Positions 49,657 through 58,797 of a stretch of 64,000 bases of DNA are shown here, piece by piece. This stretch comes from DAOULT01 sp964646625 (lineage in GTDB: Bacteria > Chloroflexota > Anaerolineae > CAZYHC01). The DNA lies in contig CAZYHC010000014.1 in NCBI GenBank assembly GCA_964646625.1, positions 1 through 64,000 on the forward strand, given 5' to 3'. Both the position numbers and the translations under genes were made by a program. The notes under the pieces were generated by a model. It did not search any database and was not told the origin of the DNA. It saw only the letters and a list, made by a program, of their open reading frames with translations. The first letter of the stretch is position 1. Each line of letters begins with the position of its first letter.

Positions 49657-50346
49657 TCACCTCTTGCTAAACTTTCCTTCTATGTAGAGAAGCTGGCGAC
49701 TGTCTAGACCGTCCAGGAAAGTCGAGTTATCGCCGTAGCCGCTGTCCGCTCCCACATAGGTGAATGGAATGCCAGCCGCTTGCGCCTGGTCAATCAAATC
49801 CAGGGCAATCTGGGGCTTGGTTTGAAAGGTGATCTCGGCCGGGATTTGGGCTGTTTGTCGCCGGTTCTCATCCTGACCCCAGCTTTGGGGTAGATACAGT
49901 CGTCCCAGCGCCGGCCAGGCATAGTAGGGATCAATGTAGTCAGCAGTAACTACTACCTGACAATTGGCCGTCTTGCCCAGCACCCCGCAGTACTGGTGGG
50001 CCACGCCCACTGTTTTGGTCCCTTTGCGTGGGTAAGCGGTGTCGTCGACGATCAACATGCCATCGCCCGCCACGGCTTGGGCCACCATGGTGCCAATCCG
50101 CTGTTTGTTGAATGTCATATTGTCCCACTCGGTCTCGCCCATCAGTCGGTACAAAGCCGACTCGGATAAACCAGCTACCGCTTTAGCCACCCCAGCGCCG
50201 CTCTTGCGTGGTTCGATTTCCGCCAGCAGACCGGTGACATAGCGCTCTAGAACCCATAGGCTTTCGAGACGATAAAAATGTTTCCGATAAGGCCACAGAA
50301 ACTCGGCCAATTCGGGAATGGGGTAGGGGGATACACGTGGTAACAT
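49657..50346 (-). pseudogene. IS701-family transposase, C-terminally truncated
   Basis: 229 codons from ATG 50,346 (AGGAGG upstream). The N-terminal and DDE-core parts match IS701-type transposases: MGETEWDNM, VDDTAYPRKGTKTVGVAHQYCG and GADSGYGDN, with catalytic acidic residues in VDDT and GADSGYGD. The usual last 150-200 residues, with the final catalytic Glu, are missing. Homology ends at about 49,690 and the methyltransferase locus begins immediately, so the join is a recombination scar. It cannot transpose by itself. Confidence 0.75.
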
Positions 50347-50399
50347 TTCTCTTACGCCTCCTACCCAATTTTACCACAAAACCAAGCTTTACCATAAAA

Positions 50400-50832
50400 C
50401 CGAGGCAGCAGTACTAGCCGCACGGCCTGTTTGATCGTCTCCGGCGTCCAACTATGCTTCACCAGCCTCAATTCCCGGTCCAGGGGGAAAAATCCCCCCT
50501 GCACAGGGGGGACAATGGTAGTATGCTCGATGCAGCTTGGTCTCTCCTTCGAGACAGGCTACCTCTCTTTTCGGTTCACCTTTATACTCCATCATCCCTC
50601 CGCATTTCTCACAAACTATCCCTTCCACTACTTCTCCACTCCCATGCTGACGGGCTAACTGCCCCAGAAGCTCTCCCATTAGCTCTCGTCGCCGGGGAGT
50701 CACCTGAGCTGCTATCTCGTCAAAGCTCGGCTTGGGATGTTGCTCTCGCCATTCATGAAGCTCATCGTACATCTCTGCCGCAGCGTTCACAAAGTGCTCT
50801 TTCTCTTTCTTCTGTTGACTCAAGCTCCTCAT
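50400..50832 (-). pseudogene. ISKra4-family transposase fragment, frameshifted
   Basis: From ATG 50,832 the frame encodes the N-terminal part of an ISKra4-type transposase (NAAAEMYDELHEWREQHP, PRRRELMGELLGQLA, with a zinc-ribbon pair CEKC and CPPC) and stops at 50,452. The expected continuation (PLDRELRLVKHSWTPETIKQ) is in another frame from about 50,485 to 50,400, so a one- or two-base slip occurred in the G/C-rich homopolymer around 50,485-50,495. The remaining 250 or more residues are gone. Dead remnant, next to other IS fragments. Confidence 0.7.
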
Positions 50833-50996
50833 TTCTCACTTCTGTTTGATGGTTTCACTCATTTTACCCCAAAAACTCATCTCCCCAAAATTTGGGACAG
50901 ACCCTGGTTAAGGGGATTCGAAGCAGAACTGGGCGGGAAAATCAACCCCAAGATTCTCCTTCAGCACTTAACAAATCTGGCTTTATCTGGCAAAGT

Positions 50997-51030
50997 AGGG
51001 CATCTCATAATGTAAGAGAGGAGATGCCCT
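50997..51030 (+). promoter_or_regulatory. Hairpin covering the ribosome site of the IS-associated sigma-like gene
   Basis: Perfect 10-bp arms AGGGCATCTC (50,997-51,006) and GAGATGCCCT (51,021-51,030), the second arm ending directly before ATG 51,031. The Shine-Dalgarno AGAGGAG lies at the base of the second arm, so folding would limit translation. Confidence 0.5.
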
Positions 51031-51723
51031 ATGAACTTTCACAACCGTTTGAGGGGTGGCCTCGGTGACCACTCCGAGGCCACCCTGTTTCAGCAGGCGC
51101 AGGCGGGATGCGCCACTAGCCTGAACCGGCTGATGACCCGTCATGGCGGCCTGGTGCAAGCCGTGGTGCGCCGCCAGGTGTTGGGTGACCTGCCCTTCAC
51201 CGAGGCGCTGCAAGCCGGTCGCCTCGGCCTGTGGCGGGCCATCCTGGGCTACGACCCCCAACGCGGCGTGGCCTTCTCTACCTACGCCTGGCCCTGTATT
51301 ATGCGCCATATTTGGCGAGCGGTCAAGGCCCACGCTCGGTTTCACGCCCCGCCTGTTGGCAGTGATGAACTGCTGACTCTCGAAGCTCCAGACCCGGCTC
51401 TGGTGTGGGAAGCTGAGGCCGTGCGGCGGGCTCTTCACCACCTGGTGCAGCGCCTGCTAGAGCGGCTGCGGCTGGTCATCGTGGCCCGCTACGGTTTGGA
51501 GGACTCACCCCCAGCCACCTACCAGCAGATTGGGGAGGCCCTTGGTCTCAGCGGCGAACGAGCCCGCCGGTTGCACACCGAGGCCCTGGTCTGGCTGCGC
51601 CACCCGGCTCACTCCCAAACCCTGCGCAGCCTCCTGGGACGCCATACCCTGGCTGATTACCAGGCTGCTGAAGCGCTGGCTCAGCGCTGGCTGCGGCGGA
51701 GAGGAGGTCGTCATGGGTCTTAA
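51031..51723 (+). CDS. Sigma-70-like protein associated with an insertion sequence
   Basis: 230 residues. Region 2-like sequence (LNRLMTRHGGLVQAVVRRQ, then EALQAGRLGLWRAILGYDP and VAFSTYAWPCIMRHIWRAV) and region 4-like sequence (LRLVIVARYGL, TYQQIGEALGLSGERARRL) are clear, while regions 1 and 3 are missing. The basic tail overlaps the next gene, a truncated transposase. Similar sigma-like genes travel with transposases in Chloroflexota/Cyanobacteria elements and may drive transposase expression; that link is from memory and from gene order. A hairpin controls its ribosome site. Confidence 0.7.
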   Translation: MNFHNRLRGGLGDHSEATLFQQAQAGCATSLNRLMTRHGGLVQAVVRRQVLGDLPFTEALQAGRLGLWRAILGYDPQRGVAFSTYAWPCIMRHIWRAVKAHARFHAPPVGSDELLTLEAPDPALVWEAEAVRRALHHLVQRLLERLRLVIVARYGLEDSPPATYQQIGEALGLSGERARRLHTEALVWLRHPAHSQTLRSLLGRHTLADYQAAEALAQRWLRRRGGRHGS

Positions 51724-52249
51724 ACTGCCCCCTACCGAGGCTCGCGCCCAAGACCAGACCTTCGTGGCCCAATGCAGTCTGGCAGGACTGCAACCCCGCC
51801 TGCCCCTGACTTGGCCCACCCCACCTGACACGCCCCCTTCCCCCAAGAAAAACTACCGCTCCTGCTACCTCTATCAGGGTGGGGAAGACTTACAAGACCC
51901 CGCCGCCTGGGAACACCTCTCCAACTTCGACCTCCTCCTGCGCCTGGTCGATTTCTCCGGCCTGCGTCCCGTCCTGGCTCACCTCCTGGGCTGGACTCCC
52001 GCCCGTGGCCACGTGCCCTTCGATCCCGTTTCCCTCTTTCTGCTCACCGGCTGGCAGCTCACCAAGGGCTGGAATCGAGCCCAGACCCTACGCCACTTGA
52101 GTGACCCCCGCTACGCCGACTACGCTCAACGCTTCGGCTTCCAAGACAATATCTTCCCCACTGAAGGCGGCCTGCGCTACTTCCTCACCACCCTCGGTCA
52201 GAATTCTGAAACCGACCAACAGATCATGGTGGATCAAGAACAGCACTAG
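51713..52249 (+). pseudogene. N-terminal part of a DDE-type transposase
   Basis: 178 codons from ATG 51,713 (GAGGAGG upstream), overlapping the sigma-like gene by 11 bp. The sequence (FDLLLRLVDFSGLRPVLAHL, DPVSLFLLTGWQLTKGWNR and QTLRHLSDPRYADYAQRFGF) resembles the N-terminal, DNA-binding part of transposases of IS4/IS1634-like elements that carry a sigma-like gene. It stops at 52,249, before any DDE residue, so most of the transposase has been lost next to the alpha-2-macroglobulin gene. Confidence 0.6.
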
Positions 52250-52288
52250 GGCAATGGCATTTATCCCGCCAGGCCCCTGATACGAAAA

Positions 52289-52314
52289 CGGGCGAGGCTC
52301 TATAACCTCGCCCG
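52289..52314. terminator. Hairpin after the transposase remnant
   Basis: Nine-bp arms CGGGCGAGG/CCTCGCCCG around an 8-base loop. There is no T-run on either side. It is 26 bp upstream of a second palindrome, both lying between convergent genes. Confidence 0.4.
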
Positions 52315-52332
52315 CTGGATGTTTGGGCCTGG

Positions 52333-52365
52333 AGGGGCCTGGCACTTCCAAGGTGCCAGGCCCCT
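52333..52365. terminator. Perfect 13-bp inverted repeat of the GGGGCCTGGC family
   Basis: Arms AGGGGCCTGGCAC/GTGCCAGGCCCCT with a 7-base loop, just past the stop of the macroglobulin gene (52,374, minus strand). It shares arm and loop sequence (TTCCA) with the repeat at 2,457-2,491. Confidence 0.55.
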
Positions 52366-52373
52366 GAGTGGTA

Positions 52374-55300
52374 CTATTCGGAGATGGTGAACAGCCGACC
52401 GTCGGAGCGGCCAAAGACCTCCGGGAAATACATCTCGTTGGCGAAGGTGGGGATCACCCGGTATTCGCCCGGCAGCGTGGCGCGGAAGGTGTAGAGGTAT
52501 TCGTAAGTGCCGGCCGGCAGGTAGTCGGCGAAGAGGACCATCTTCTCGTCGCGCATCTCGTAGCGGCTGTACCAGCGCCACCACCACCAGTAGAACTCCC
52601 GCCACCGCTCGTTTTGGGCCTGGCGATAGAGGCGAGGATCAAGCTCCAGCAGGCTGGTGGTAGCCAGGCTGGGGTCGATGGCCTCCGCGCCGGCCGGCAG
52701 CGGATCCTCGACCACCACGTAATACAGATCGTGAGGGGCCACGATGGTCAGCTTGACCTGGATCACGTCGCCGACTTTGGCTCCGTCCACCTCTTCACAT
52801 TTTTTCCCCATGGCGCACTCGGCTCTGGTGTACTGGCGGTAGACGATGATGCCCCGGTTGATAGGCTCGATGTCCTCCACGGGCAGGTAGATTTTCAGAT
52901 GAGCGGTGTAGTACAGGCGACCCGGCCCTTCGTAGCGGCCGATGTCCAGCCGATTGCCTTGGTCACGCAGCAACTCGGCCACCGCCACCCGCAGCTTTAT
53001 GCTTTGGTCCACGTTTTCGGCGTTCACCGTGCCGGAGGTAAGCTCTTCGTCGTTGAGGGCGGCGAAGTAATCGTACTGGCCCTTAAGCTCGCCGGTCACC
53101 ACCATCCAGTCGGTCAGGGCGATCAGCGCCCAGGCCGTCTCCTGCGTGGTCTCCCAGATGCCATCGCGCCGGGCGACCATCAGCCAGCGCACCACGTTGG
53201 GGATCAGCTCGTTGTCCGGGTCCAGTTTAGCCAGGGCATCGAGGATGATGGCCGTAGAACGGGTATCGGTGTTCATGGCCCACCAGTCGTAGTCGGCCTC
53301 TTCCCAGTGAGCACCGGTGGCGCTCAGGATGGCGGCGTTGTTGAGGTCGCTCAGGAGGGTGGGGATGCGATCATCTTCGGGATTAATCAGGTCCAGGGTC
53401 ATGGCCAGTAAGGCCCGACCGTAGTGAGACAGCTTCTCGCGGTTCTCGAAGAGGTCGCCGGTGTACTCGCTGGCCCAGGCCGCATTGCCGGCCTCGGCCA
53501 GGACGTAGAGGATGAACGCCTGCCGGTTGGCCTGGCGATAGCTTTCCAGTTCCCGGCTGCTTACCAGGCTGGAGAACAGATACTCCAGCCCACGGGTGAT
53601 GACCTCCTCGCGCACCTCGAAGCCGGCCTCACGGGCCTTGTCCAGGCCAAACACTACGTAAGCGGTCAGGTGCGGGTTGCTTCTGTCGCTCCTGGCCCAC
53701 CACCCCCAGCCGCCATCGTCGTGCTGCATGAGATAGAGCTTGTTCAAGGCTATTTCCACCAGGTCAGGCAGTCTCTCCTCCAGTTCAGGGCGCTCCAGCC
53801 CCAGGTCGCGCAGGGCGCGGTAGGTGAGCACGTTGGGCAGGAATTTGGAAACCACCTGCTCGGAGCATTCGTAGGGGAAATGTTCCAGGTACTTCAGCCC
53901 GTCCTGCATTCCGGCGGCCAGGGAGGGATCGAGCTGGATCGTCAACTGGCCCTGGCGTTCATCGTAGCGGGGCGGCAGGGCCACCACCTCGGTGCGGGTG
54001 CCCTGCTCCACCAGTTGTCCGCCGGTGCCCACCACCTCCGGGGCCGCGTAGCGATAGACCAGTAGCGTGCCTTCCGGGCCGGTGGTCAGCCGTGGACGGG
54101 CGGCGTCGCTGTATTCGTCGGATACGGCGCTGAAGATCAACTCGGCGTTCTCCACGTCGAGGACGGTAACGTCCCAGGTCACTTTAGCCTCGCCGCCGGC
54201 CGGGATGTTGATGGTCTGCTCCTCGGCGCTGTGCAGCGTCAGGCCGGTGGAACTAAGGGCCACCGCGACCTCGAGGGCCTGGTCGGTGGTATTGTTGACG
54301 ATGGCCGCCAGTTCGGCCCGGTCGTCCACCACGAAGAAACGAGGGGTGACGGGACGGACCAGCAGCGGTTTGGTGACCAGAATCTCAGAAGTGGCCTCCC
54401 CGACCTGAGTGTCGGCGGTGATGCCCACCCCCCGGAATACCCAGGTGGTCAGGTTATCGGGCAGCGGGATTTCGACGCTGGCCCGGCCGGTCTGGTCGGT
54501 GACTACGGTGGCGTTCCAGTAGGCGGTGTCGGCGAACTCTTCGCGCAACTCCACCCCCGGCGGAGGCGCGGCCTTCTCATCCCCGACAGATGGCTCCTCC
54601 GCAGTCGCCGTAGCCATCGGCGCGGGCGGAGCCTCTCGCAGCATCATCCCCTCTCCTTCCTCCATGGCATACTCCTCGCCACGCTCCTTCAGTTGTTCCA
54701 GCACCAGCCGGTTTATGGAGATAGCCAGACCACTGGAGGTGCTTACCCCCAGGCCCCGCTGACCGTAGAAAGCGTTGACGATGGCCTCCGGCTGGCGCGG
54801 CGAGAGGGTCAGAATGGCCTTATCGACCAGGTCCAGAGAGAAGGCAACCGACGCCGGTTCGCCGGTATGATCGGTGGCCCGCACCTGGTAAGTCACGGTG
54901 TCGCCCGGCCCGGCCTTCTCCACGCTGGGAGTCAGGGTGATGGTCAGCTTTTGGGGCTCAGGATCGACGCTAAAGGAGACGTACCCGACTTTGTAGTTGG
55001 CTACCGGGTTGTCTTTGTCCTGGCCTTTGACGATGACGGCCGAGACGTAGACGTTGGGGACGTGATCGAGGGTGATAGGCAGCTTGTAGACCTGGCTGTT
55101 GCTTTCCAGTGGCATCACCTCGTGGTGGATGATGTTACCCCGCTCGACGGTGATCAGAGCATATTGCTCGCCCTGGAAAGGAGAGGGGATCAGGATTTCA
55201 GCCGTCTCCCCCACGGTGTAGCTACCCTTGTCGGTGATGAGGTTGATGCGGTCGTTGTTCTCCCGTCGCCAGGACACGTACTCGCGCCCGCTGACCCACA

Positions 55301-58300
55301 CAAAGATGCTGCTCTGCACCAATCGCTCGACGGCATCGCGCCCGTTGACCACGATGCGGTACGATCCGCCCTGGGGCGGGGTGAAGGTGGTGACCGCTTC
55401 GGCGTTTTGGTCGGTGGTTATGGTCTCTTCAAAGACCAGGGTGTTCACCGTCTCCCACTCCCAGCGACCCCCACCGGCCTCGTCCTCGACGAAGGTGTTG
55501 ACCCACTCTCGACGGTAGACCTCCACCTTTAGCTTCTGGTTGGGGAACCGTTCCCCGGCCCAATCGACGGTCACGACGTCCACGGACATCTCTTTTTCGG
55601 CCTGTCCGATGTACTGGCGCGGGGCCAGGCCGATGTAAAACTCGCCCTGGTGGACGATGATCTCTTTGCGGCCGGAGATAACCTGGTTATCTGCGCCGCT
55701 GGCGGTGGCTTCCACGATCAGGCGGCGGCTGCCGACCGGCCCCTGGTAGTCTGGGGCGACGGTCAACTGGGCGATGTTGCCTGGTAGCTCCACGACCAGT
55801 TGGCCGTTTTTATCGGTGCGCCCCGACCCACTGAGCACTACCTGGGGTGGTTCGGGACGCCGCCACCAGCAATCCCAGCAAATCCAGGGATCGTCGGTGT
55901 CGGTGAATCTGTAGCGGCCAAATTGGGGCGGTTTGAAGCGATAGGTTTCGTACATCACGTTCCACTGGACGGGCACGTCCACCACCGGGCCGCCGAAGAA
56001 ATATTTTACATCGACGATGGCCTTGGTGGGCTGTCCGGCCACGACCTCTGCCTGGTCGGGGGTGACGACCACCTCGAACTCCGGAGGACGATAGGCCGCC
56101 ACCTGGAAACTGCCCTGGAAGTTGTGGCCCTTAAACTCAGCCTGAATCTGATAGTAGCCCAGAGACGCCCCCTGGGAAAGAGCCAGTTCCCCGTGGAAAG
56201 CGCCGAATTCGTCCAGTTCCAGTTCTTCGTTATACACCTCCTCCCAGGCGGCGTCACGGATGGTAACGTACACCGGCCCCAGGTCGGGCAGGCTATAGTG
56301 GACGTCGTCTTCGGCGCGGATGAGGCCCCGGAAGTAAACCGTCTGTCCGGCGCGATAGATAGGCCGCTCGGTGTAGACGTGGGCCCGGAAGTCACGTTTA
56401 TACTCCTGACCAAAGCCGAAGTCCCAGGGCGTGATGCCGGGGTTCCACCGTTCGCCGCCCATGGCGAAGGGCTCTGCACTGAACACGAACGGGCTGTCTG
56501 TACCGAAGTGAGCCAGCCCATCGGCATCGGTCGTAGCCCTGTCCAGTTCGTTGCCTTCCCAGGTGACGGCCTTGAGTTCCAGGCCCTCCACCGGCCGACC
56601 GGTGGGCAGGTCAGTGGCCCAGGCCAGGGTCTCGTCGCTGGCTACCTTGAGGGTCAGGTTGATCTCGGACACAACCATCAGATGACGATGGCCCCAGCGT
56701 TGGTAGGTCACGTCTGGCGAATCGACATCCAGCAGATAGATGCCGGGCGGGAGCCTCCCTCCGCCTTCGACCAGCTCGACAGGCACGTACTGTTCCTCGT
56801 TCAGCGGCGCTTCGACCGGCAGCGACCAGGCCCGGATCAGGTCGCCACCGGATGGGGTGAAGTTATACCAGTCTTCCTGGGCCTGGAAGAATCCAGCCAC
56901 GTCGAGGCGATAGAGCATCAAATCCAGGCGGCGGGTATTGAGGTAGGCCACGAACAGGCGAGCCGGGTCGGCGGCGTTGTAGGTGCCCAACAGGCCAGGG
57001 ACGTGAAGGCGCACCATCGGGGTCAGGGCCGCGGTGGTGAACCGGACGGTCATCTCCTGGCCGGTGAGGTTGCCGTAGGGGTCGGCGATGTTGGGACCGA
57101 TGTGCACCTGGTAATCGGTCGAGGGTTTGACCCCGAAGTAGAGCACGAAACTGTTCTCCCAGGTGTCGAAGTAGGTATAGACCTGGGTGGGCGAGAGCGG
57201 CGGGGTCATGGTCAGGTTGTCCATCACCGTATCGGGGTCGATGGGGGCGTTAAAATGTATCCTGAAATCGGTGTAGGGATAGGCGTTCTTCTCCCCGTCG
57301 TAAGGGGAGGTGCCGACGATGAGCGGCAGGGGCACGGTGGTGAATCGCCACCCGTAGTCAGCACGCATCCCCTCCCCGCCGGACAGGCTGGTCACGCCGC
57401 TGGCGATGCGCACCTCATAAGTGTGATCGAAGGCCAGCATCTCGTCCGGCTGGAACACCAGGGTGTCGGTGTAATACTCGAAGGCGCCGAGCACCCGGCG
57501 GCCGTCTTTGTCTTTGAGGCTGAAGGCTTCCTTGAAAGACGAGAGGTCTATCGGCTGGTTAAACTGGACCTCGATTTTGGTTACAGGCGCGACCAGGGTT
57601 TGATCGATTTGGGGTGTGCTCCAGACCACTTCGGGCGGCTGGGTGCTGAAGGTCCAGGTGTAATCTTCCTCCAGGAGGCCGCCGGTGGTGTCGCTGAGGC
57701 CGGCGGCGATGCGGGCGGTGTAGGTGGTGCCCCCGGCCAGGGGCTCATCCGGGGTGAAGATGTACATGGAAGTGTTCAGCCACTCGCCGCTACCGGCGGC
57801 CTCCGGCTCGAAGGTCAGCGGTTGAGGCAGGTCGGCCTGCTCGTCCAGGGTGGTCAGGGGCACGACGGGACGGTTGAACATCACCGTGATGCTGCTGTCG
57901 GTCTCCACGTCGTAGCTCTCGGGAGCAGGAATGGCCTGGGCTACCTCCAGGTAGCCCACGGTGGTGAAGCGGAACTTATAAGCCTCTTCCAGGGAAACGC
58001 CGTCGGCGGCTTTGGCTTCCATCTCCAGGCTGACCTGATAGGTGGTGGAGCGGGCCAGCGGTTCAAGGGGGTGAAAGCGGACCGTCCTCTCGTCGGGCCA
58101 CTCGAAGCGGCCTGCAACCTGAGGGGCGATGCCGAAGGCATTTTCCACCGCAGCCCGATCCATGGCCCGGTCGAAGACCAGCTCGATGGCCCCGTCGAGG
58201 GCCAATTCCTGGCCGCGCTCAGGCGTGCGCTGGATGACGATGGGCGACGGCACAGGGCCAGGTGAGGCAGCGGTCATCCTGGGCCTGCCAGCGGCCCCCA

Positions 58301-58352
58301 AAAACAGGCTGGTCACCACGACCAGCGTTAAAGCAATGTACAGGTGTTTCAT
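52374..58352 (-). CDS. Alpha-2-macroglobulin family protein with thioester
   Basis: 1992 residues from ATG 58,352 (AGGAGG upstream; an in-frame ATG at 58,385 precedes it). A signal peptide (about 1-22, no lipobox) is followed by several Ig-like and MG domains (bacterial Big_5-type repeats up to about 450, then MG domains). A Pro/Ala bait-like stretch lies at about 1250-1290 (APPAPMATATAEEP). Downstream come the alpha-2-macroglobulin domain and the thioester motif YECSEQ (Cys about 1494) in the helical thioester domain. The protein should trap proteases: cleavage of the bait exposes the thioester. It is larger than E. coli YfhM-type (about 1650) because of extra N-terminal Ig units. No penicillin-binding protein partner (pbpC) is adjacent. 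Confidence 0.88.
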   Translation of the reverse strand: MKHLYIALTLVVVTSLFLGAAGRPRMTAASPGPVPSPIVIQRTPERGQELALDGAIELVFDRAMDRAAVENAFGIAPQVAGRFEWPDERTVRFHPLEPLARSTTYQVSLEMEAKAADGVSLEEAYKFRFTTVGYLEVAQAIPAPESYDVETDSSITVMFNRPVVPLTTLDEQADLPQPLTFEPEAAGSGEWLNTSMYIFTPDEPLAGGTTYTARIAAGLSDTTGGLLEEDYTWTFSTQPPEVVWSTPQIDQTLVAPVTKIEVQFNQPIDLSSFKEAFSLKDKDGRRVLGAFEYYTDTLVFQPDEMLAFDHTYEVRIASGVTSLSGGEGMRADYGWRFTTVPLPLIVGTSPYDGEKNAYPYTDFRIHFNAPIDPDTVMDNLTMTPPLSPTQVYTYFDTWENSFVLYFGVKPSTDYQVHIGPNIADPYGNLTGQEMTVRFTTAALTPMVRLHVPGLLGTYNAADPARLFVAYLNTRRLDLMLYRLDVAGFFQAQEDWYNFTPSGGDLIRAWSLPVEAPLNEEQYVPVELVEGGGRLPPGIYLLDVDSPDVTYQRWGHRHLMVVSEINLTLKVASDETLAWATDLPTGRPVEGLELKAVTWEGNELDRATTDADGLAHFGTDSPFVFSAEPFAMGGERWNPGITPWDFGFGQEYKRDFRAHVYTERPIYRAGQTVYFRGLIRAEDDVHYSLPDLGPVYVTIRDAAWEEVYNEELELDEFGAFHGELALSQGASLGYYQIQAEFKGHNFQGSFQVAAYRPPEFEVVVTPDQAEVVAGQPTKAIVDVKYFFGGPVVDVPVQWNVMYETYRFKPPQFGRYRFTDTDDPWICWDCWWRRPEPPQVVLSGSGRTDKNGQLVVELPGNIAQLTVAPDYQGPVGSRRLIVEATASGADNQVISGRKEIIVHQGEFYIGLAPRQYIGQAEKEMSVDVVTVDWAGERFPNQKLKVEVYRREWVNTFVEDEAGGGRWEWETVNTLVFEETITTDQNAEAVTTFTPPQGGSYRIVVNGRDAVERLVQSSIFVWVSGREYVSWRRENNDRINLITDKGSYTVGETAEILIPSPFQGEQYALITVERGNIIHHEVMPLESNSQVYKLPITLDHVPNVYVSAVIVKGQDKDNPVANYKVGYVSFSVDPEPQKLTITLTPSVEKAGPGDTVTYQVRATDHTGEPASVAFSLDLVDKAILTLSPRQPEAIVNAFYGQRGLGVSTSSGLAISINRLVLEQLKERGEEYAMEEGEGMMLREAPPAPMATATAEEPSVGDEKAAPPPGVELREEFADTAYWNATVVTDQTGRASVEIPLPDNLTTWVFRGVGITADTQVGEATSEILVTKPLLVRPVTPRFFVVDDRAELAAIVNNTTDQALEVAVALSSTGLTLHSAEEQTINIPAGGEAKVTWDVTVLDVENAELIFSAVSDEYSDAARPRLTTGPEGTLLVYRYAAPEVVGTGGQLVEQGTRTEVVALPPRYDERQGQLTIQLDPSLAAGMQDGLKYLEHFPYECSEQVVSKFLPNVLTYRALRDLGLERPELEERLPDLVEIALNKLYLMQHDDGGWGWWARSDRSNPHLTAYVVFGLDKAREAGFEVREEVITRGLEYLFSSLVSSRELESYRQANRQAFILYVLAEAGNAAWASEYTGDLFENREKLSHYGRALLAMTLDLINPEDDRIPTLLSDLNNAAILSATGAHWEEADYDWWAMNTDTRSTAIILDALAKLDPDNELIPNVVRWLMVARRDGIWETTQETAWALIALTDWMVVTGELKGQYDYFAALNDEELTSGTVNAENVDQSIKLRVAVAELLRDQGNRLDIGRYEGPGRLYYTAHLKIYLPVEDIEPINRGIIVYRQYTRAECAMGKKCEEVDGAKVGDVIQVKLTIVAPHDLYYVVVEDPLPAGAEAIDPSLATTSLLELDPRLYRQAQNERWREFYWWWWRWYSRYEMRDEKMVLFADYLPAGTYEYLYTFRATLPGEYRVIPTFANEMYFPEVFGRSDGRLFTISE

Positions 58353-58385
58353 ATCTCTTCCTCCTAATCGTAGGTAGTACTTCAC

Positions 58386-58797
58386 TACAGTGATTGCGAT
58401 GGATTCGTAGTGGCGACTTCAGTCGCTTATTCCGCTTCAACACGACCGAGCTATCAAAACCTGTATGGTGAAGCAGTGGCCTTGGGCGCATTACACAGCG
58501 AACAGACGAAAGCGGCCCTAAAATCTACCTTAGAGACGTTGGAGCTTTCGAGAAAGTTCCCCCACGTCGAGGCCGACAGGTGGATTTTACCACAGCATCT
58601 CCAGATGGTCAACGTGATTGGTGGGGCCCTCGGAGCGCGGAGACCACGGAGGGCGCGGCGCTTGTGTCTTCCGCGTGTTCCGTTTTTCCGCGCCCTCCGC
58701 GATCCAAAGAGCCAGGCCCCTGTCTTGTCAGAAAGGGAAAAATATGGTATCCTCTGGTTTGGAAGAGAGAGCGCAAGAGACAAAGAAGGAGTATGCA
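58386..58797. other. Intergenic region with long inverted repeat
   Basis: A 12-bp inverted repeat CGGAGGGCGCGG/CCGCGCCCTCCG spans 58,647-58,699 (29-base loop). A small hairpin GCGACT/AGTCGC sits at 58,413-58,426 and a half copy of the GCCAGGCCCCTG repeat at 58,711-58,722. No coding function is seen upstream of 58,798. Confidence 0.45.
58725..58753 (+). promoter_or_regulatory. Promoter of the DUF362 gene
   Basis: TTGTCA (58,725-58,730), 17 bp, TATCCT (58,748-58,753), 44 bp before ATG 58,798. This argues against starts further upstream in the same frame. Confidence 0.55.

Noticed and set aside
55800..58265. 821-codon open frame on the plus strand
   Set aside because: It is antisense to the alpha-2-macroglobulin gene, with Gly/His/Val-rich composition typical of the reverse of a GC-rich gene and no domain signature.
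58618..58797. Upstream extension of the DUF362 gene
   Set aside because: It crosses an inverted repeat and the promoter at 58,725-58,753; the ATG at 58,798 has a ribosome site and starts the homologous region.
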